Below are positions 22,024 to 33,699 of a stretch of 64,000 bases of DNA, piece after piece. Positions within the stretch are counted from its first letter, which is position 1; every line of letters begins with the position of its first letter. The translations under genes and the position numbers were made by a program. The stretch comes from Theristus sp. LFF4_11 (lineage: Eukaryota; Nematoda; Chromadorea; Monhysterida; Xyalidae), in contig JASANC010000327.1 of the NCBI GenBank assembly GCA_030248135.1, forward strand, positions 1 to 64,000. The letters run 5' to 3'. Under the pieces are notes generated by a model. The model made no database searches. It was not told the origin of the DNA and was given only the letters and a program-made list of their open reading frames with translations.

Positions 22024-24389
22024 TTACTTGCTGCGTTTGTTCAACGTCACCATGACCGTGGTGATCGCTGCGACCAACGCGACTGCGGCGGCCATCGCGA
22101 CGGCGAAACCGATGGGCGACATGCAGATGCCCTCGGTGGAGTGTGTCACGGTCACGGGCGTGTACAAGTGACGCGGCAGGGGGCTGCGGTGCGCGAGATC
22201 CGCTGGCAGCACGGGGCTCTGCAAAATTGAGCATGGTTCCAATGTAGACAATGAACACAATCGTACCGCGCAAACATCCGAAACTCTCAAATATCCAAAA
22301 TGTCGTCGACGTTTCAGAGTAGTTCAGAGTTGTGCGTTTCATATACTACATACGTTTGTTGCGCCCGGTATTCTGTGCATTTTCCCGCAATTTCAGTCCA
22401 CCTGGTCATCGAGATCGAGCGTCTCCATGCGTGCGCCCACATCGATGGCCGTGCCAGCTGGCAGCAGCAGCGTGTCACGTTTGCCACGGCCTCGACCGCG
22501 CGACGATCCGCTGCGTCCGTCGCCGCGGCCGTCCGGCTCAGCGCACTGCGGTCGGATGCACTCTTGGTTTGGCTCCTGCAGTTTTGCATGCTGTTAAGGG
22601 GGGTGTAACAATTGGGTTTTTGTGCGTACGCACGGACACGACACTTAATGGCCACGCGATTTAGAAATCGTGTCGTGTGTGTGCTATCTTAATGCATTAC
22701 GGAAACAATTGCTTTGCGCACGGGATTTAGAACGACGTGCTGTGCGTGCGGACATAAAATCACTAAATGGTGTTTCCGCCTTTATAAAACCAGTTGCCTT
22801 TGTGATGCCCGCGCTCGACAGATCTTCGCAACTGACCTTGACGGTGATCTGAATCTGGCACTGGAAGAACAACGCAGGTCGATCGGCGTATTTGAAGACG
22901 TGCACCTCGCGCACGCCCATCAGGTCAGTCGGGTACTGAACGTTGCCCATCAAGTATCGGTCGGTGGCACAGCCGTCCTCATCGATCAGATCCAGTCTGT
23001 CGTTGCCGGCAGGGTCGACGACGAAGCACGAGTAGACGTACATGCAGAACGTGTCGACTGCAAATATTCAGTTGTGGGTGGTTGGTTTTTTCATCCGGAT
23101 TTTTGGTGTTTCAAACGTTTTTGCGTTTTTTACCGGTCTCCGTGTCGCAGGTCCATTTGTGGTAGACCGCTTCACCAATGATCCCGAATCGCACGGGGTC
23201 ACCGTCGACGGCAGCGTCCAAGATCTCGTAACGACAGATGGGCATTGGCACGAATTGCGTTTGGAAGCCAGTCGTGATCATGCTGGAAAGAGTCAGTAAT
23301 GTTGTAAATTTTAACAGCAAGTCCTCAATAATTCTTGTCAATGTACTATCAATTTTTTAAATCCTGTGACTTTATGCGTGTGCTGACGTACTACATAGAA
23401 AGGAAACTAGTTTCAATTTCAATCGTTATATGACAATTCAAAATCGCTTTAGTGACTCGGCCCTGTTCAGGGGACTCGGATCACTTTGCCAATTTTGAAT
23501 TCCCATGTGTGGCATGAATCTGTTTACCTTTACATTGTTTATGCTCGGCATTGACTCTAGGGACCAAAACAAAAGATCTGTATCAGAAACAATAAAATGC
23601 ATGGGTAGTTAAATTTGTATCAAACCTGACTTCGATGTCGGTGCTAACGGTCTTGTCTGCCTCCATGTAGAAGCACTGCAGCGTGTACGCCCTGTCGACC
23701 TTGGTCATGAAGTTCGGGTGGAAGCTGATGATGACTGTGGAGCGGACAAAGATGCCCTTCGGGTTTGCAGATCGCTCGCGCTGCACGTTGCAACTGTCAA
23801 AAGGCAGCTCAATGGTGCCGACCGCGCGGTTGCCATCGCCAATGGTGCGGCAGCCAGCTGCTTCTTGGTCATACAAGCCCTGGCAAATTGCAGATAGTCT
23901 AAGACTTTTGTGAAAAAACTCCTTCTAGTTTTGGGCAGTGGTTTTTAAAAATGTGTCAGCAAAATTTTTCAATTCAAGCTTACAGGGAAAACGTTACTAC
24001 TAATTTCATTGCTACGTACAATCATATTCGATAAGGTGTGTATGGTTTTTAAAATTCGATGGAAAGCCACCAGTAATAAGAATTGAACAAAGAAAAGGAA
24101 AAATGGTGACAAAAGTGGCTGACAATGCATGCAGGTAAAATTACAAGTGTTTTTGTCCACTTCAGCCATTCGAATTCGCTAACTTTTGCTGGACATCTGT
24201 TAAAGTAGAATGTGCAGCTTGTGTGCACGTTACCTTGACATAGACGTGTCCCTCAAAGTTGTTACGAGTGTTGAACGTCACTTGGATGGACGTAGGGCCG
24301 CACTCGATCTCAGGGTCTCCCTCTACACCGTTGTCGATTGGGATCGCAGCCACCGAGGCAACTAAACACGCCAACAAGAGCAGCTTCAT
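22024..24389 (-). CDS. Cuticlin-like ZP-domain protein, gene 2
   Basis: Six exons (minus): 24389-24234, 23879-23626, 23282-23134, 23057-22837, 22575-22402, 22218-22024; 382 residues, phases as in genes 1 and 3. Signal peptide MKLLLLACLVASVAA, CUT-1-like ZP domain, a Gly/Arg/Ser stretch ending in the furin site RGKR in exon 5, then a transmembrane segment (FAVAMAAAVALVAAITTVMV) and the tail NKRSK. Exon 4 ends with a normal GT donor. In exon 3 it differs most from its relatives (AVDGDPVRFGIIGEAVYHK). Its introns are unlike those of genes 1 and 3, while its last exon is nearly identical to that of gene 3 over long stretches. A TATA-like ATATAAAAA lies at about 24494-24502. Faces gene 3 head to head across 1.78 kb. 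Confidence 0.93.
23350..23588. repeat. Dispersed repeat family X, copy 2
   Basis: Inside intron 2 of cuticlin gene 2. Aligns along its length with copy 1 (GTTTCAAT, GTGACTCGGCC, GGATCACTTTGCCAA, TTTTGAATTCCC, GACCAAAACAAAAGATC). Confidence 0.6.
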
Positions 24390-26173
24390 GGCTGTGACAC
24401 TTTACTAATCCAGCTGCAGAGTTGTTCGAAACGTAGAGCACTGCTAAACTGACAAGGACTTTTTTAAACTGTTTTACTTGCGTGTCAATGACGTTTTTAT
24501 ATGACCCTTTGACGGACACTGATCGCCAGTTTTTGCAAGTCCGTTTGTTAGTTTGCTTTTCGAAAACGCATAAAATCGCATGAAGTTATGCCGTTAATTA
24601 CGTTCCACCCCACTTGAGAGCGAATTTCGTTTTTACTGTGCTTTGCATATATAATGTGTGTGTAATGCGTCCGAAATCGAAACAATCATTTTATGTCTGA
24701 CCCGTTGTAACAATTGCCGAATTGTATTTAATCTTTCGCCAGAAACTATTTTCAGAGTAAACCTACCAGATGTCGGTTTTCAATAACCCTGTTGATCGTT
24801 TTCGTAAAACTTTCGTAACCCGTTAGTCACATTTGGTAACGCAACGTCTTTCGCTCTCATTTGTTGCACCAGTACTCTGTTTTACAGCACGGCGCCGTCT
24901 GGTTGACCTTTTCCCGAAACGCCCAAACGATTCGCTTTTTTGCGGGAGTACAGTTTTAAACGCACTTAATTTTTGTAGACAATAATGGAAACAAAAACGG
25001 ATCTCTGTAGCGTAAGTTGTAAATTGCACAATAATATAACTGTTTTCTAACCACCCGTATTACAAAAGTTGTCGTTGGTCGATGACGTGCACTGTTCGCA
25101 TGCACGCAACACCGAACCGGCCGTTTGATATTGAATGAAAGCAAGTTTTCGATTTCATTTAGATTGATGTACCATGTTTGTCTGTTTGAAACTCGAGTAA
25201 AAAGTGCGCAAGATCAAAAGACATTTGCGCGCGTGCGCGCGGATTTGTTGTTTTCAAAAATGTCCGCCATTACATTGGTTTCATTACATTTTCAAAATAA
25301 TTGCTGGGCGGATTAAACCGATTTAGGCAGTGATTTATCGGCAACTTGCCTATCCTATTGCGTTTTTCCGTCGTGTGTTTTTCAACTTTGCACAATGTCA
25401 ATCGCGACGTGAAAGCTGCATTTTTTCGGCGTGCCGATTAACGGCCACTTTTGTTGTACGATTCGGTATCGGAGCGCAAAAAATGCGCCCATTTATTGTG
25501 ATCAGACGTTTTAATCGTCGGGGGCAGTTTTCTACGGAGCAAAAAAACGAGCGCCGCGCATGACGAAGTAATTTGCTTTATGGTGTTTTTCAATCGTTTT
25601 CGGTTGTTCCTTTTAATACGGCGCCCGACCATATGCGGTGGCCGAGGTCAACGACAAACACCGTAACGACCATGTGTGTTGTTGGCGAATTCATGAAACG
25701 GCACCGCTCTGTTATTTCGCAGACGCACTAAATGAACTGACGCATGTGACGACGGCACACACCTGACAACCACACTCGCACACGCGCGCGCGCTCAACTG
25801 CTCGTTAAAACAGTATTATCTTTCAAAGTGAAATTAGGCAAGATAACAATCAATTTATGGACAATGATTGAACGCAGCGGAAGGTTAAAAACAGTAAAAA
25901 CGAGAAAAGGTCAATCAATTCGCTGATATATTTCGCGTGTTTTGTGTTGACCGAATGCTCCGGTTTGGTCGCGTCGCGCGGCATCGACGTTTTTAGTTTT
26001 TTTTTGCTTTCGAACAACGATAGCGATCAGAAGGCATTTGTGTTTTTTGAAAGTGCCACTGAACGAGACCGTATATAAATGTCGGAGCGAAACTAATTTC
26101 CCAATCTTCAAAATCAGTTTAGTAACACAAACGTGATAATCCATCATTCAGACCCTGATCGTTTGGTGACGAA
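24390..26173. promoter_or_regulatory. Shared upstream region of two divergent cuticlin genes
   Basis: The 1784 bases between the start codons of genes 2 and 3. Each side has a TATA-like box at a sensible distance: ATATAAAAA (24494-24502, minus) and TATATAAA (26072-26079, plus, 95 bases before the ATG). The middle is AT-rich with no exon. Co-regulation of the two genes is an inference from the arrangement. Confidence 0.5.
26072..26079 (+). promoter_or_regulatory. TATA box of cuticlin gene 3
   Basis: TATATAAA 95 bases upstream of the start codon, in an otherwise GC-moderate context (ACCGTATATAAATGTCGG). The spacing would place transcription start near 26105 with a 5' leader of about 70 bases. 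Confidence 0.6.
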
Positions 26174-28290
26174 ATGAAGCTGCTCTTGTTGGCGTGTTTC
26201 GTTGCCTCGGTGGCTGCGATCCCAATCGACAACGGTGTAGAGGGAGACCCTGAGATCGAGTGCGGCCCTACGTCCATCCAAGTGACGTTCAACACTCGTA
26301 ACAACTTTGAGGGACACGTCTACGTCAAGGTAAATCCAATTTGCCCCAAAAGTTAATGCAATTGGTGCAGAATGGTATTAAAATTTGCGACGAGAACGTC
26401 GGGAAGTAAAACTGAAATAACATTTTAAACAGAGTAGATAAAGTTTAGGGCTTGTACGACCAAGAAGCAGCTGGCTGCCGCACCATTGGCGATGGCAGTC
26501 GTGCGGTCGGCACCATTGAGCTGCCTTTTGACAGTTGCAACGTGCAGCGCGAGCGATCTGCAAACCCGAAGGGCATCTTTGTCCGCTCCACAGTCATCAT
26601 CAGCTTCCACCCGAACTTCATGACCAAGGTCGACAGGGCGTACACGCTGCAGTGCTTCTACATGGAGGCAGACAAGACCGTTAGCACCGACATCGAAGTC
26701 AGGTATGATATTTCAACTCGGCTGTTGTAATTTCGGTTTTGTAAAGCGCTTGAACAAATGCTTGACAACAAAGACATGGAACATGCAACTGTCGAGCTGA
26801 TTGACGCAAATAAATTCTATTGCAGCATGATCACGACTGGCTTCCAAACGCAATTCGTGCCTATGCCCATCTGTCGTTACGAGATCTTCGATGCCCCCGA
26901 CAACGGCGAGATCGTTCGCTTCGCCATCATCGGCCAGGCCGTCTGGCACTCGTGGACCTGCGACACGGAGACCAGTGAGTGGACAAAGGGCATGTCATTG
27001 ACGGAAGTCATTTTACTCGAGATTGACCTTTTTATAACAAGGATAGAAAACAGGTCAAGATCTTGCAAAGACGCACCAAACTTCCATGTGCAGTCGACAC
27101 GTTCTGCATGTACGTCTACTCGTGCTTCGTCGTCGACCCGGCCGGCAACGACAGACTGGATCTGATCGATGAGGACGGCTGTGCCACCGACCGATATTTG
27201 ATGGGCAACATCGAGTACCCGACTGACCTGATGGGTATCCGTGAGGTGCACGTCTTCAAATACACCGACCGGCCCGCGTTGTTCTTCCAGTGCCAGATTC
27301 AGATCACCGTCAAGGTGAACAGCCACCATTCATGACCGTCATTGTTTCATTCGCAGTAATCTCTCTCGTTCGCGTGATTGTTTTTCAATCGTTCACCGAA
27401 TTTCCTTCATGTCATTCGCACGTTTCTTTGCAAAACAGGAACCGAACCAAGAGTGCATCCGGCCGCAGTGCGCCGAGCCGGAGGGCCGCGGTGACGGCGG
27501 CGGTGGTGGACGTGCGGCAGGTCGTGGCCGTGGGCGAGGCAAGCGCTCGGCCAAGGAGATGCTCGAGCCGTCGGCCACCACGATCGATGTGGCCACGCGC
27601 GTCGAAGCGTTGGATCTCGACGATCAGGTGCGTGTGCAGACAGTTGCTATAGCACACCGTCGTTTGCAATTGTGAACAGCCGTTTGGTGAGTTGTTGTTC
27701 AGTGAGTTGTAAACCACCGTGTTTGTCGTATTCTCGACTCATTTCGTTTGGCGTGATATTCTTTCAATAAATATCTACAAATGTACTTCCAGAAGGTATG
27801 ACCAATGTACACTATGTACAGTATGCGAGCCACAGTATGACCTATTTTTTTTAAACGTGTCCCACTGAAATGACGTCATGTGCCGCCGTTTAGCCTTTCC
27901 GTTTAGCCGGTTTCTTCCCGTGAACAAATGGTGAATGTCGAATCAGTCACATCAAACTGACATTTTAGTGCCTGTACTTTGACAAACGGGCGTTTTTAAA
28001 GCAAATGACGTCATTTTAATCCGGACACGTTTGAATAAACCCACAATAGTTCTTGTTCAGAAAAAAGGTTGTTTCAATGGTCATTTCACCGTTTTTAGGT
28101 GCCCCTGCTGCCGTCCGATCTCGCGCACCGCAGCCCCCTGCCGCGTCACTTGTACACGCCCGTGACCGTGACACACTCCACCGAGGGCATCTGCATGTCG
28201 CCGATCGGTTTCGCCGTGGCGATGTTCATTGCTGTCTCGTTGGTCGCCGCCATGACCACCGTCATGGTGACACTGAACCGACGCAAATAG
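26174..28290 (+). CDS. Cuticlin-like ZP-domain protein, gene 3
   Basis: Six exons: 26174-26329, 26449-26702, 26826-26974, 27094-27314, 27439-27627, 28099-28290; 386 residues with agreeing phases. Signal peptide MKLLLLACFVASVAA, CUT-1-like ZP domain (residues 25-265), a Gly-rich stretch with the furin site RGKR, a transmembrane segment (FAVAMFIAVSLVAAMTTV) and tail NRRK. Introns 1 and 3 are almost the same as those of gene 1, while intron 2 is unrelated. Intron 5 has an early in-frame stop and an AATAAA at 27766-27771, followed by a small transposon, so a transcript ending there would lack the membrane anchor. The ZP core probably assembles into cuticle fibres after furin cleavage. Confidence 0.94.
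27853..28032. mobile_element. MITE with TGACGTCA-bearing ends, copy 1
   Basis: Inverted ends AAACGTGTCC and GGACACGTTT, each followed a few bases in by TGACGTCAT, the palindromic CRE sequence. About 180 bp, no ORF. A second copy in opposite orientation lies at 59650-59854. Sits in intron 5 of cuticlin gene 3. Confidence 0.8.
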
Positions 28291-29452
28291 ATTTGAACAT
28301 ATGGAGATGGCGGTGTTTGGAAAATGTTGACTTCAGTTTGCGGAAACGTTTTCACTTTTTGTTAGCAAAAACCTCAGTGCGCACTTCAAGTCAACATTTC
28401 CCTCATTCGGTCTTAGGTTTATTTAGGTTGACTGGCTGGTTAGACCGCCTGTTTCTATCGCCGTGTCAGGAGAAACGACACGCAGTCTTAGCTTTAGCGG
28501 AACTGTTTTGCGTGCATAGTGGATGTTAGTCGTAGTCACTTAGTCATTCTAGTTATCTGAAATCAATTCTCAAAGTTTTCCACTGTAGAAAACTAAAACT
28601 AAATGTTTCAGTTGAATCATTGTGCTCGAACTTTAATTTGACGGATTGCTCAATTGTTTTTCAAAACTGCACTGTGATACATGAATGTACTGTATTTTCG
28701 TGCCTTTCACACCTCATATTTGTGCAATATTCAACGAAACATTTCTGTAGTTGAGTAAAATAGCATTTCAAAATGTTGTCGCATGTGAAGTTGATGAAAA
28801 CGGTCACCCAATTCAACAGGGCACCCTTTTCAAATCCACCCAAACGCTTTTATGTTTTTTAGCAGTAAAAGTATAGGCAAGCGCAAGGCCCTTGTTGAAT
28901 GGCAATGAAACACACCGCAACAAACTTGGCAATGAAAAAAAAACAAAAACCAATGTATTTGACTAGAAAATCGTGGCGAATATCTGAATCACAAAACAGA
29001 ATCACAGTCTGATCACATTAGAAAAAACGTTGCAGATTGCCATATATTGCACGCAGAAAAATAATGCACAAGTTCGTGCACTCTTGGATGCAGATGCACA
29101 AATCCGGGCAGATAGATCGTGCAGATTAATTTTGAATTTTTCATTAGCAAAACCAATGAAAAAGTTTTTGGGGAAAAATATTTACGTACTTAAAATACAA
29201 AATATGTGCCCGGGCTTGTGCATCTACATAAATAAATGCACAAACATTTGCATCCTGCACGCGTATTTTCATTAATACCATGTGCAGTATTCTTCTGCGT
29301 GTGACTAGACGCATATCATCAGAGATCATTATTCACACATGCAGTGTATCATAAAGCACGCAAGCAACATTGCTCATTGTGTTTCGTTCATCGCCGCGTT
29401 TTTCGATTCATTCATTCATTCATCATTATTCCCCGTTTCGTGCGTATTATTA
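28291..29452. other. Non-coding between cuticlin gene 3 and the next gene
   Basis: No supported exon. Around 29030-29290 the words TGCACAAGTTCGTGCA, ATGCACAAATCCGGGC and GCCCGGGCTTGTGCAT form a loose inverted arrangement of about 250 bp that may be a decayed element. Short (ATT) runs occur at 29405-29460. Confidence 0.4.
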
Positions 29453-32400
29453 TTATTCGCGTGAAAGTCGTTGTTGTAGACAACGAGACACAGTCGTTTG
29501 CTTGAGCCTGCCAGTGCGGCCGATGCGGACGCGCCACTGACCGTCGACTGGCGACAGCGGGGCGCACGCCGACGCTTGCGGCCGAACAGCTGAAACAAGT
29601 GGCGAGGGGCAGTGGTACACCGGCACACCAGTGGCGCCGTCATCGTTTGCAATGATGACCTGAAGCCTCGCAGCACTTGTGTGCAGTGGCCGGTCACTGT
29701 TGATCTGCTCAACGGTGGACACATTCAACAGTTTAAGCGACTAAAACATGGAGCAGATGACAGTCAAACAGAAGACGATGTGATGTGGCCAAAAGAAAAC
29801 TTGCATGAGGTTAATAACGTGTATCGCGAGGCTTGAAAATGTAAAATACAGTGAAAAAGTAAAATTTTGGATGTAAAGGTAAAATGTAAAAGTACCGTTG
29901 TGCCTAACAAAGGTAATATTTTTGGCTGAAACCGTTACATAACAAATGGAAACCATTTGGTTCCTATATTTGACTATAAGTTGAGCAAATTTCAGCTCCA
30001 GAAATCAATGGAGTCGCGAGATCGAAGCGTTTTTCATGAATATTGACGTTTTTTGACCACCCTGTACAACAAATCAGCGCGCTTGCTTTAACGCACTCAA
30101 TTGGTCTCTTAGTTACATCACGTATATGACCATGGAGCTGATGTTCTATTATATTTTGTTATCATATTTTGTTTTTGTTACAATTTGTGACCGACCATGC
30201 CACGACTGTATGGTGACGCGGGCGCGCAGAGGCCGCTCCGTTCGAATTGATAGACGTACTTCAACGCTGATATTTCAAACTCCTGCTTGCTGCAGTTCAA
30301 GCTGTCGGTCCTGTTGTTGTTTTTTATAAAGTACGACAAAGAAAAACTTGATCAAACACTTGATCGTTCGACATTTTGCTGTTCCAACATTCACCCTTCA
30401 ACATTTCAACAGAAAACACCAAAGATCAGCCTACCAGCATTCCGGAAAGATGTTCGCCGTAATCCAATGGACGAACTGAGTGAGGTTCTCCAAATGGGTG
30501 GTCGCCACCAAAGCGCCGTAGTGGCCGTGACTGTGCGAGTCGATCATGCCAATCGTGTTGTCCTGTGCAAAACTATCATCATCGAAATCTGCTCAATTAT
30601 CAGACAAACTTTCACTATTCGCATTTTTTAAAACAGCAAACGAAATCTTTGTCAGGCGCTTACCTGCATTTGATACGTGATCAACACCGATCGTTCGTAC
30701 GCAATCAACAACATGCAGAACTGGTCGGGCTGAAAGCAAAAAAAAACAACAAATAATATTAGGCTGATGCATACTGTATCTGCTGTTCGACTGAAATGTT
30801 TCTACATTTTGAAAAGCGTATCACAACGAACGAGAATGTAGCAGGAGTGGCGCCACTGCGTCCAGCGCGTGATCGCCTCCGCGATGTGTGTGCTCATGTT
30901 GTGCAGCAACGGGCCGTGCACCGTCGCGTAGTCCAACTCGACGAACGGGTGGCCGACGGCGGCGAGTGCGTCCGGAATCGTGAAGTTCGCCTCCGTGTCT
31001 AGGCGTTCACGCATTTGCTGCGGGGGAACAAATGAATTTTGATCATGGATTTCTGGAGTTTTTTTCTCGAAAGTATTGGGCAAATTTTGGAATTCAAAAC
31101 AAAAAACCGAACAAACACACAGACACACACACAGACACACACACAGACACACACACAGACACACACAGACACACACAGACACACACACACAGACACACAC
31201 ACAGACACACACACAGACACACACACAGACACACACAGACACACACAGACACACACAGACACACACAGATACACAAAGACACACACAGACACACACACAG
31301 ACACACACACAGACACACACAGACACACACAGACACACACAGACACACACAGAAACAGACAGATACACACAGACACACACAGTAACACAAAGACACAGAG
31401 ACACACACAGATACACACAGATACACACAGATACACACAGATACACACAGACACACACACAGACACACACAGACACACACAGACACACACAGACACACAC
31501 AGACACACACAGACACACACAGACACACACAGACACACACAGACACACACAGACACACACAGACACACACAGACACACACAGACACACGCAGACACACGC
31601 AGACACACACAGACACACACAGACACACACAGACACACACAGACACACACAGACACACACAGACACACACAGACACACACAGACACACAGACACACACAG
31701 ACACACACAGACACACACAATTTCATGGATCTCGTTTCCGTCGACGATGCAGTTGACGACGGCGTTCAGCAAATCGTGATCGAGCTCGTGATGGTTCTGG
31801 TTGTCGGTGAGACTGTGCACGTCGTGCATCAACACATCGCTCAGTATGAAGTCAAGCGGCACCGGCACCTGGGCAACAAGATTGCAACCGCGCGATCAAA
31901 AAGCCTGATTATGCAAACGCTGGACAATGTCTCCGTGGACGTTGATGCAAACTTGTACGACGCACATTAGCGCAAAAAATTGGAACAAAAACTGATCAGA
32001 ATCTTTCCTCACTAAATAAATTTATTTAATTTCGTATTTGAACTCCGTTCGGGTGCGAACCAGCTTTTCAGCTGTGTGCGGCTTTTCCACACATCATTCA
32101 ACGTTACTCCGTTTCTTTCGCACGAAAAAATAATAGCACCTTTCTACTTTTATTTTCGGAACAGGACACCACTGCGGACACGGACACCACTCTGGACACC
32201 CGGCGGACCAAACACCGGGCATTTTTTGGCGTGTGATCCTGTTATTTACCGATTGCAGAACACCGAACGGTGTACGCGGATGTTGCTGCTGGTCTCGCTG
32301 TGGCAGACAGTCCTGCTTGTCGCGCAATATCGCGTCGTCGCCATCGTCGACCGAGCTTCGTGTATCGTTGCCGTAACCGCCAGCGGCCGCCCGGATCGCA

Positions 32401-33428
32401 CGCTCGTGGCGACAACAGTGACCGACGCGGCAAACTGCAGTCGGAAACAGCAGACGCCGCGAATGCAACACCTGCCGTGGCACGGAATCGGGTGAAGTTT
32501 CAGAAAATGTTCAAGGAAAGTCTTGCTTTTCCGCGCAAAGAGTGGTCCGTGTATGATGTTTTATTTTGGTCGCGACACTCAATGCGCGCATAGAGCGTTA
32601 GCAGTTTTTTGCATAACGCGTGAATTCAAAATTGGCAAAGTGACCCGAGTCCCCCACATAGAACCGAGTCACATCGGCGACTTTGAATTCTCACCTAAAG
32701 ATTTTTTAAATTATAGGTATTTTCCTTTCACATCTGCTAACCCATTGAGTCGCAGAACCTAAAGAAAATTGATCATATTATTCGACAACCTGTGCCATTC
32801 GAATCGCAATGATGGTACACGCGTGTGACCCACCGGTGCGGTCGCCGAGACGCGACTGCGAAATCGATTGGGGGAACCGCCAAACCTGGATCGCACGTTT
32901 CTTCAAGATAATATTAGCCAAACCGATGCTATGACATTGTTGTGACATGTTATGTTATGACATGTTGTCGGTTGTGCGTGCATTCTTGCAATAAAGAATG
33001 TTCATCACTGCCACAGTGCGCACAATAAGTATAAGTGGACGCGTGTACGAAAGTATGCTGAACCCACAACATATATAATACGGTAACCGTGTATCAAACG
33101 TGTGTGTGTTTGCACGTCAAACCTGCACAGTGCCATTGTGCTCAAATTCCACCTCCAACTGGGGCACAAACGCCTTCGATCTGGTGGTGTCTGCAAGTCG
33201 TTCGCTGTCAACCGATGCAGCAGCACCCGCCGAGTCGACGCGGCATTCGCGGTTCTCATCGGCATGATGACGCATGTCACCCGCAAAATAGTCGTCATTT
33301 TCATTGTTGTCTCCGGTGAAATCGATTGCCGTTGTTGTTGTCGCATTCGGCCCTTTACTGCTGCTGCTGCTGTTTGTGTTTCGTGGTTGTTCATGTTTCG
33401 ACCAAAATACCGCCGACAGATCATCCAT
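29453..33428 (-). CDS. Uncharacterised protein, seven exons, DSHSHG motif
   Basis: Exons (minus): 33428-33123, 31868-31719, 31017-30832, 30729-30664, 30562-30435, 30310-30196, 29740-29453, coding for 412 residues if it starts at MDDLSAVFW; an earlier in-frame ATG exists. Every junction agrees in phase. The N-terminal 70 residues are Asn/Ser/Asp-rich and likely disordered. The rest is a folded domain: helices ([16 protein letters not shown]), a strand pair ([18 protein letters not shown]), then [21 protein letters not shown]. The order two strands, Asp-Ser-His, Gly-Ala recalls papain-like proteases of the herpesvirus tegument type, where Asp and His of DxH are catalytic, but I see no clear nucleophile cysteine upstream, so function is not assigned. 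A 600-bp CA/GT tract begins at the donor of exon 2. Confidence 0.7.
31112..31720. repeat. ACACACAGAC-type microsatellite, about 600 bp
   Basis: Almost pure repetition of CACACAG with 8- and 10-bp periods and a few T or A variants (31261-31440). On the minus strand it reads GT-rich and starts with the donor of exon 2 of the surrounding gene (GAAATT/gtgtgtgtct). Long open frames across it on both strands are artefacts of the repeat. Confidence 0.97.
31970..32140. repeat. Diverged duplicate of 43240-43420
   Basis: GGCTTTTCCACACATCATTCAA and ACTCC then TTTCTTTCGCACGAAAA match the same ordered phrases at 43370-43410, and the TCAGAATCTTT / AATTTCGTATTTG part matches 43275-43315. Origin unknown; it might be the 3' end of an old retroelement since an A/T tail-like run precedes it. 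Confidence 0.5.
32255..32593 (+). other. Possible plus-strand exon inside an intron
   Basis: After an acceptor-like TTTACCGATTGCAG there is an open frame of 110 codons with balanced codon use, Arg-rich ([24 protein letters not shown]), reading to a stop at 32593, or to a donor-like CGG/gtgaag at 32492. No partner exon in phase was found nearby and it lies in intron 1 of the minus-strand gene. Could be an unrelated gene, an antisense transcript or chance. Confidence 0.25.
32605..32785. repeat. Dispersed repeat family X, copy 3
   Basis: Begins TTGGCAAAGTGACCCGAGTC and ends CATTGAGTCGCAGAACC before an A-rich tail and GATCATA. The first part is the complement of the GGATCACTTTGCCAA phrase in copy 2, so the family has an internal inverted stretch. 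Confidence 0.55.
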
Positions 33429-33699
33429 TGAACGTGCAACGTGTCGTCGATCTGTGTGGTGATGATGATGATGATCAACAATCGATGTGTGGCTTATGTG
33501 GGTGCTTCTGAAGTGTAACCAAGGACGCTTGTTTGTTGCGGAGGGGACCAGTGTTGTAATGAAAAATTGGCTCAGTGTGGTTATAAAAAACGGTGAATCT
33601 GACGGCAACCAGAATGGTGTTTCGAATTTATACTCCATTGTGGTCATTCTTCGCGCAACCCCGACCAGCCAATGAGCATTGTCCAAATCTTTCCTCTTT

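Noticed and set aside
30999..31868. ORFs of 210-304 codons reading HTDTHRHTQ or CVCVCLCVS on both strands
   Set aside because: They are translations of the CA/GT microsatellite; the real exons at each side were kept in the seven-exon model.
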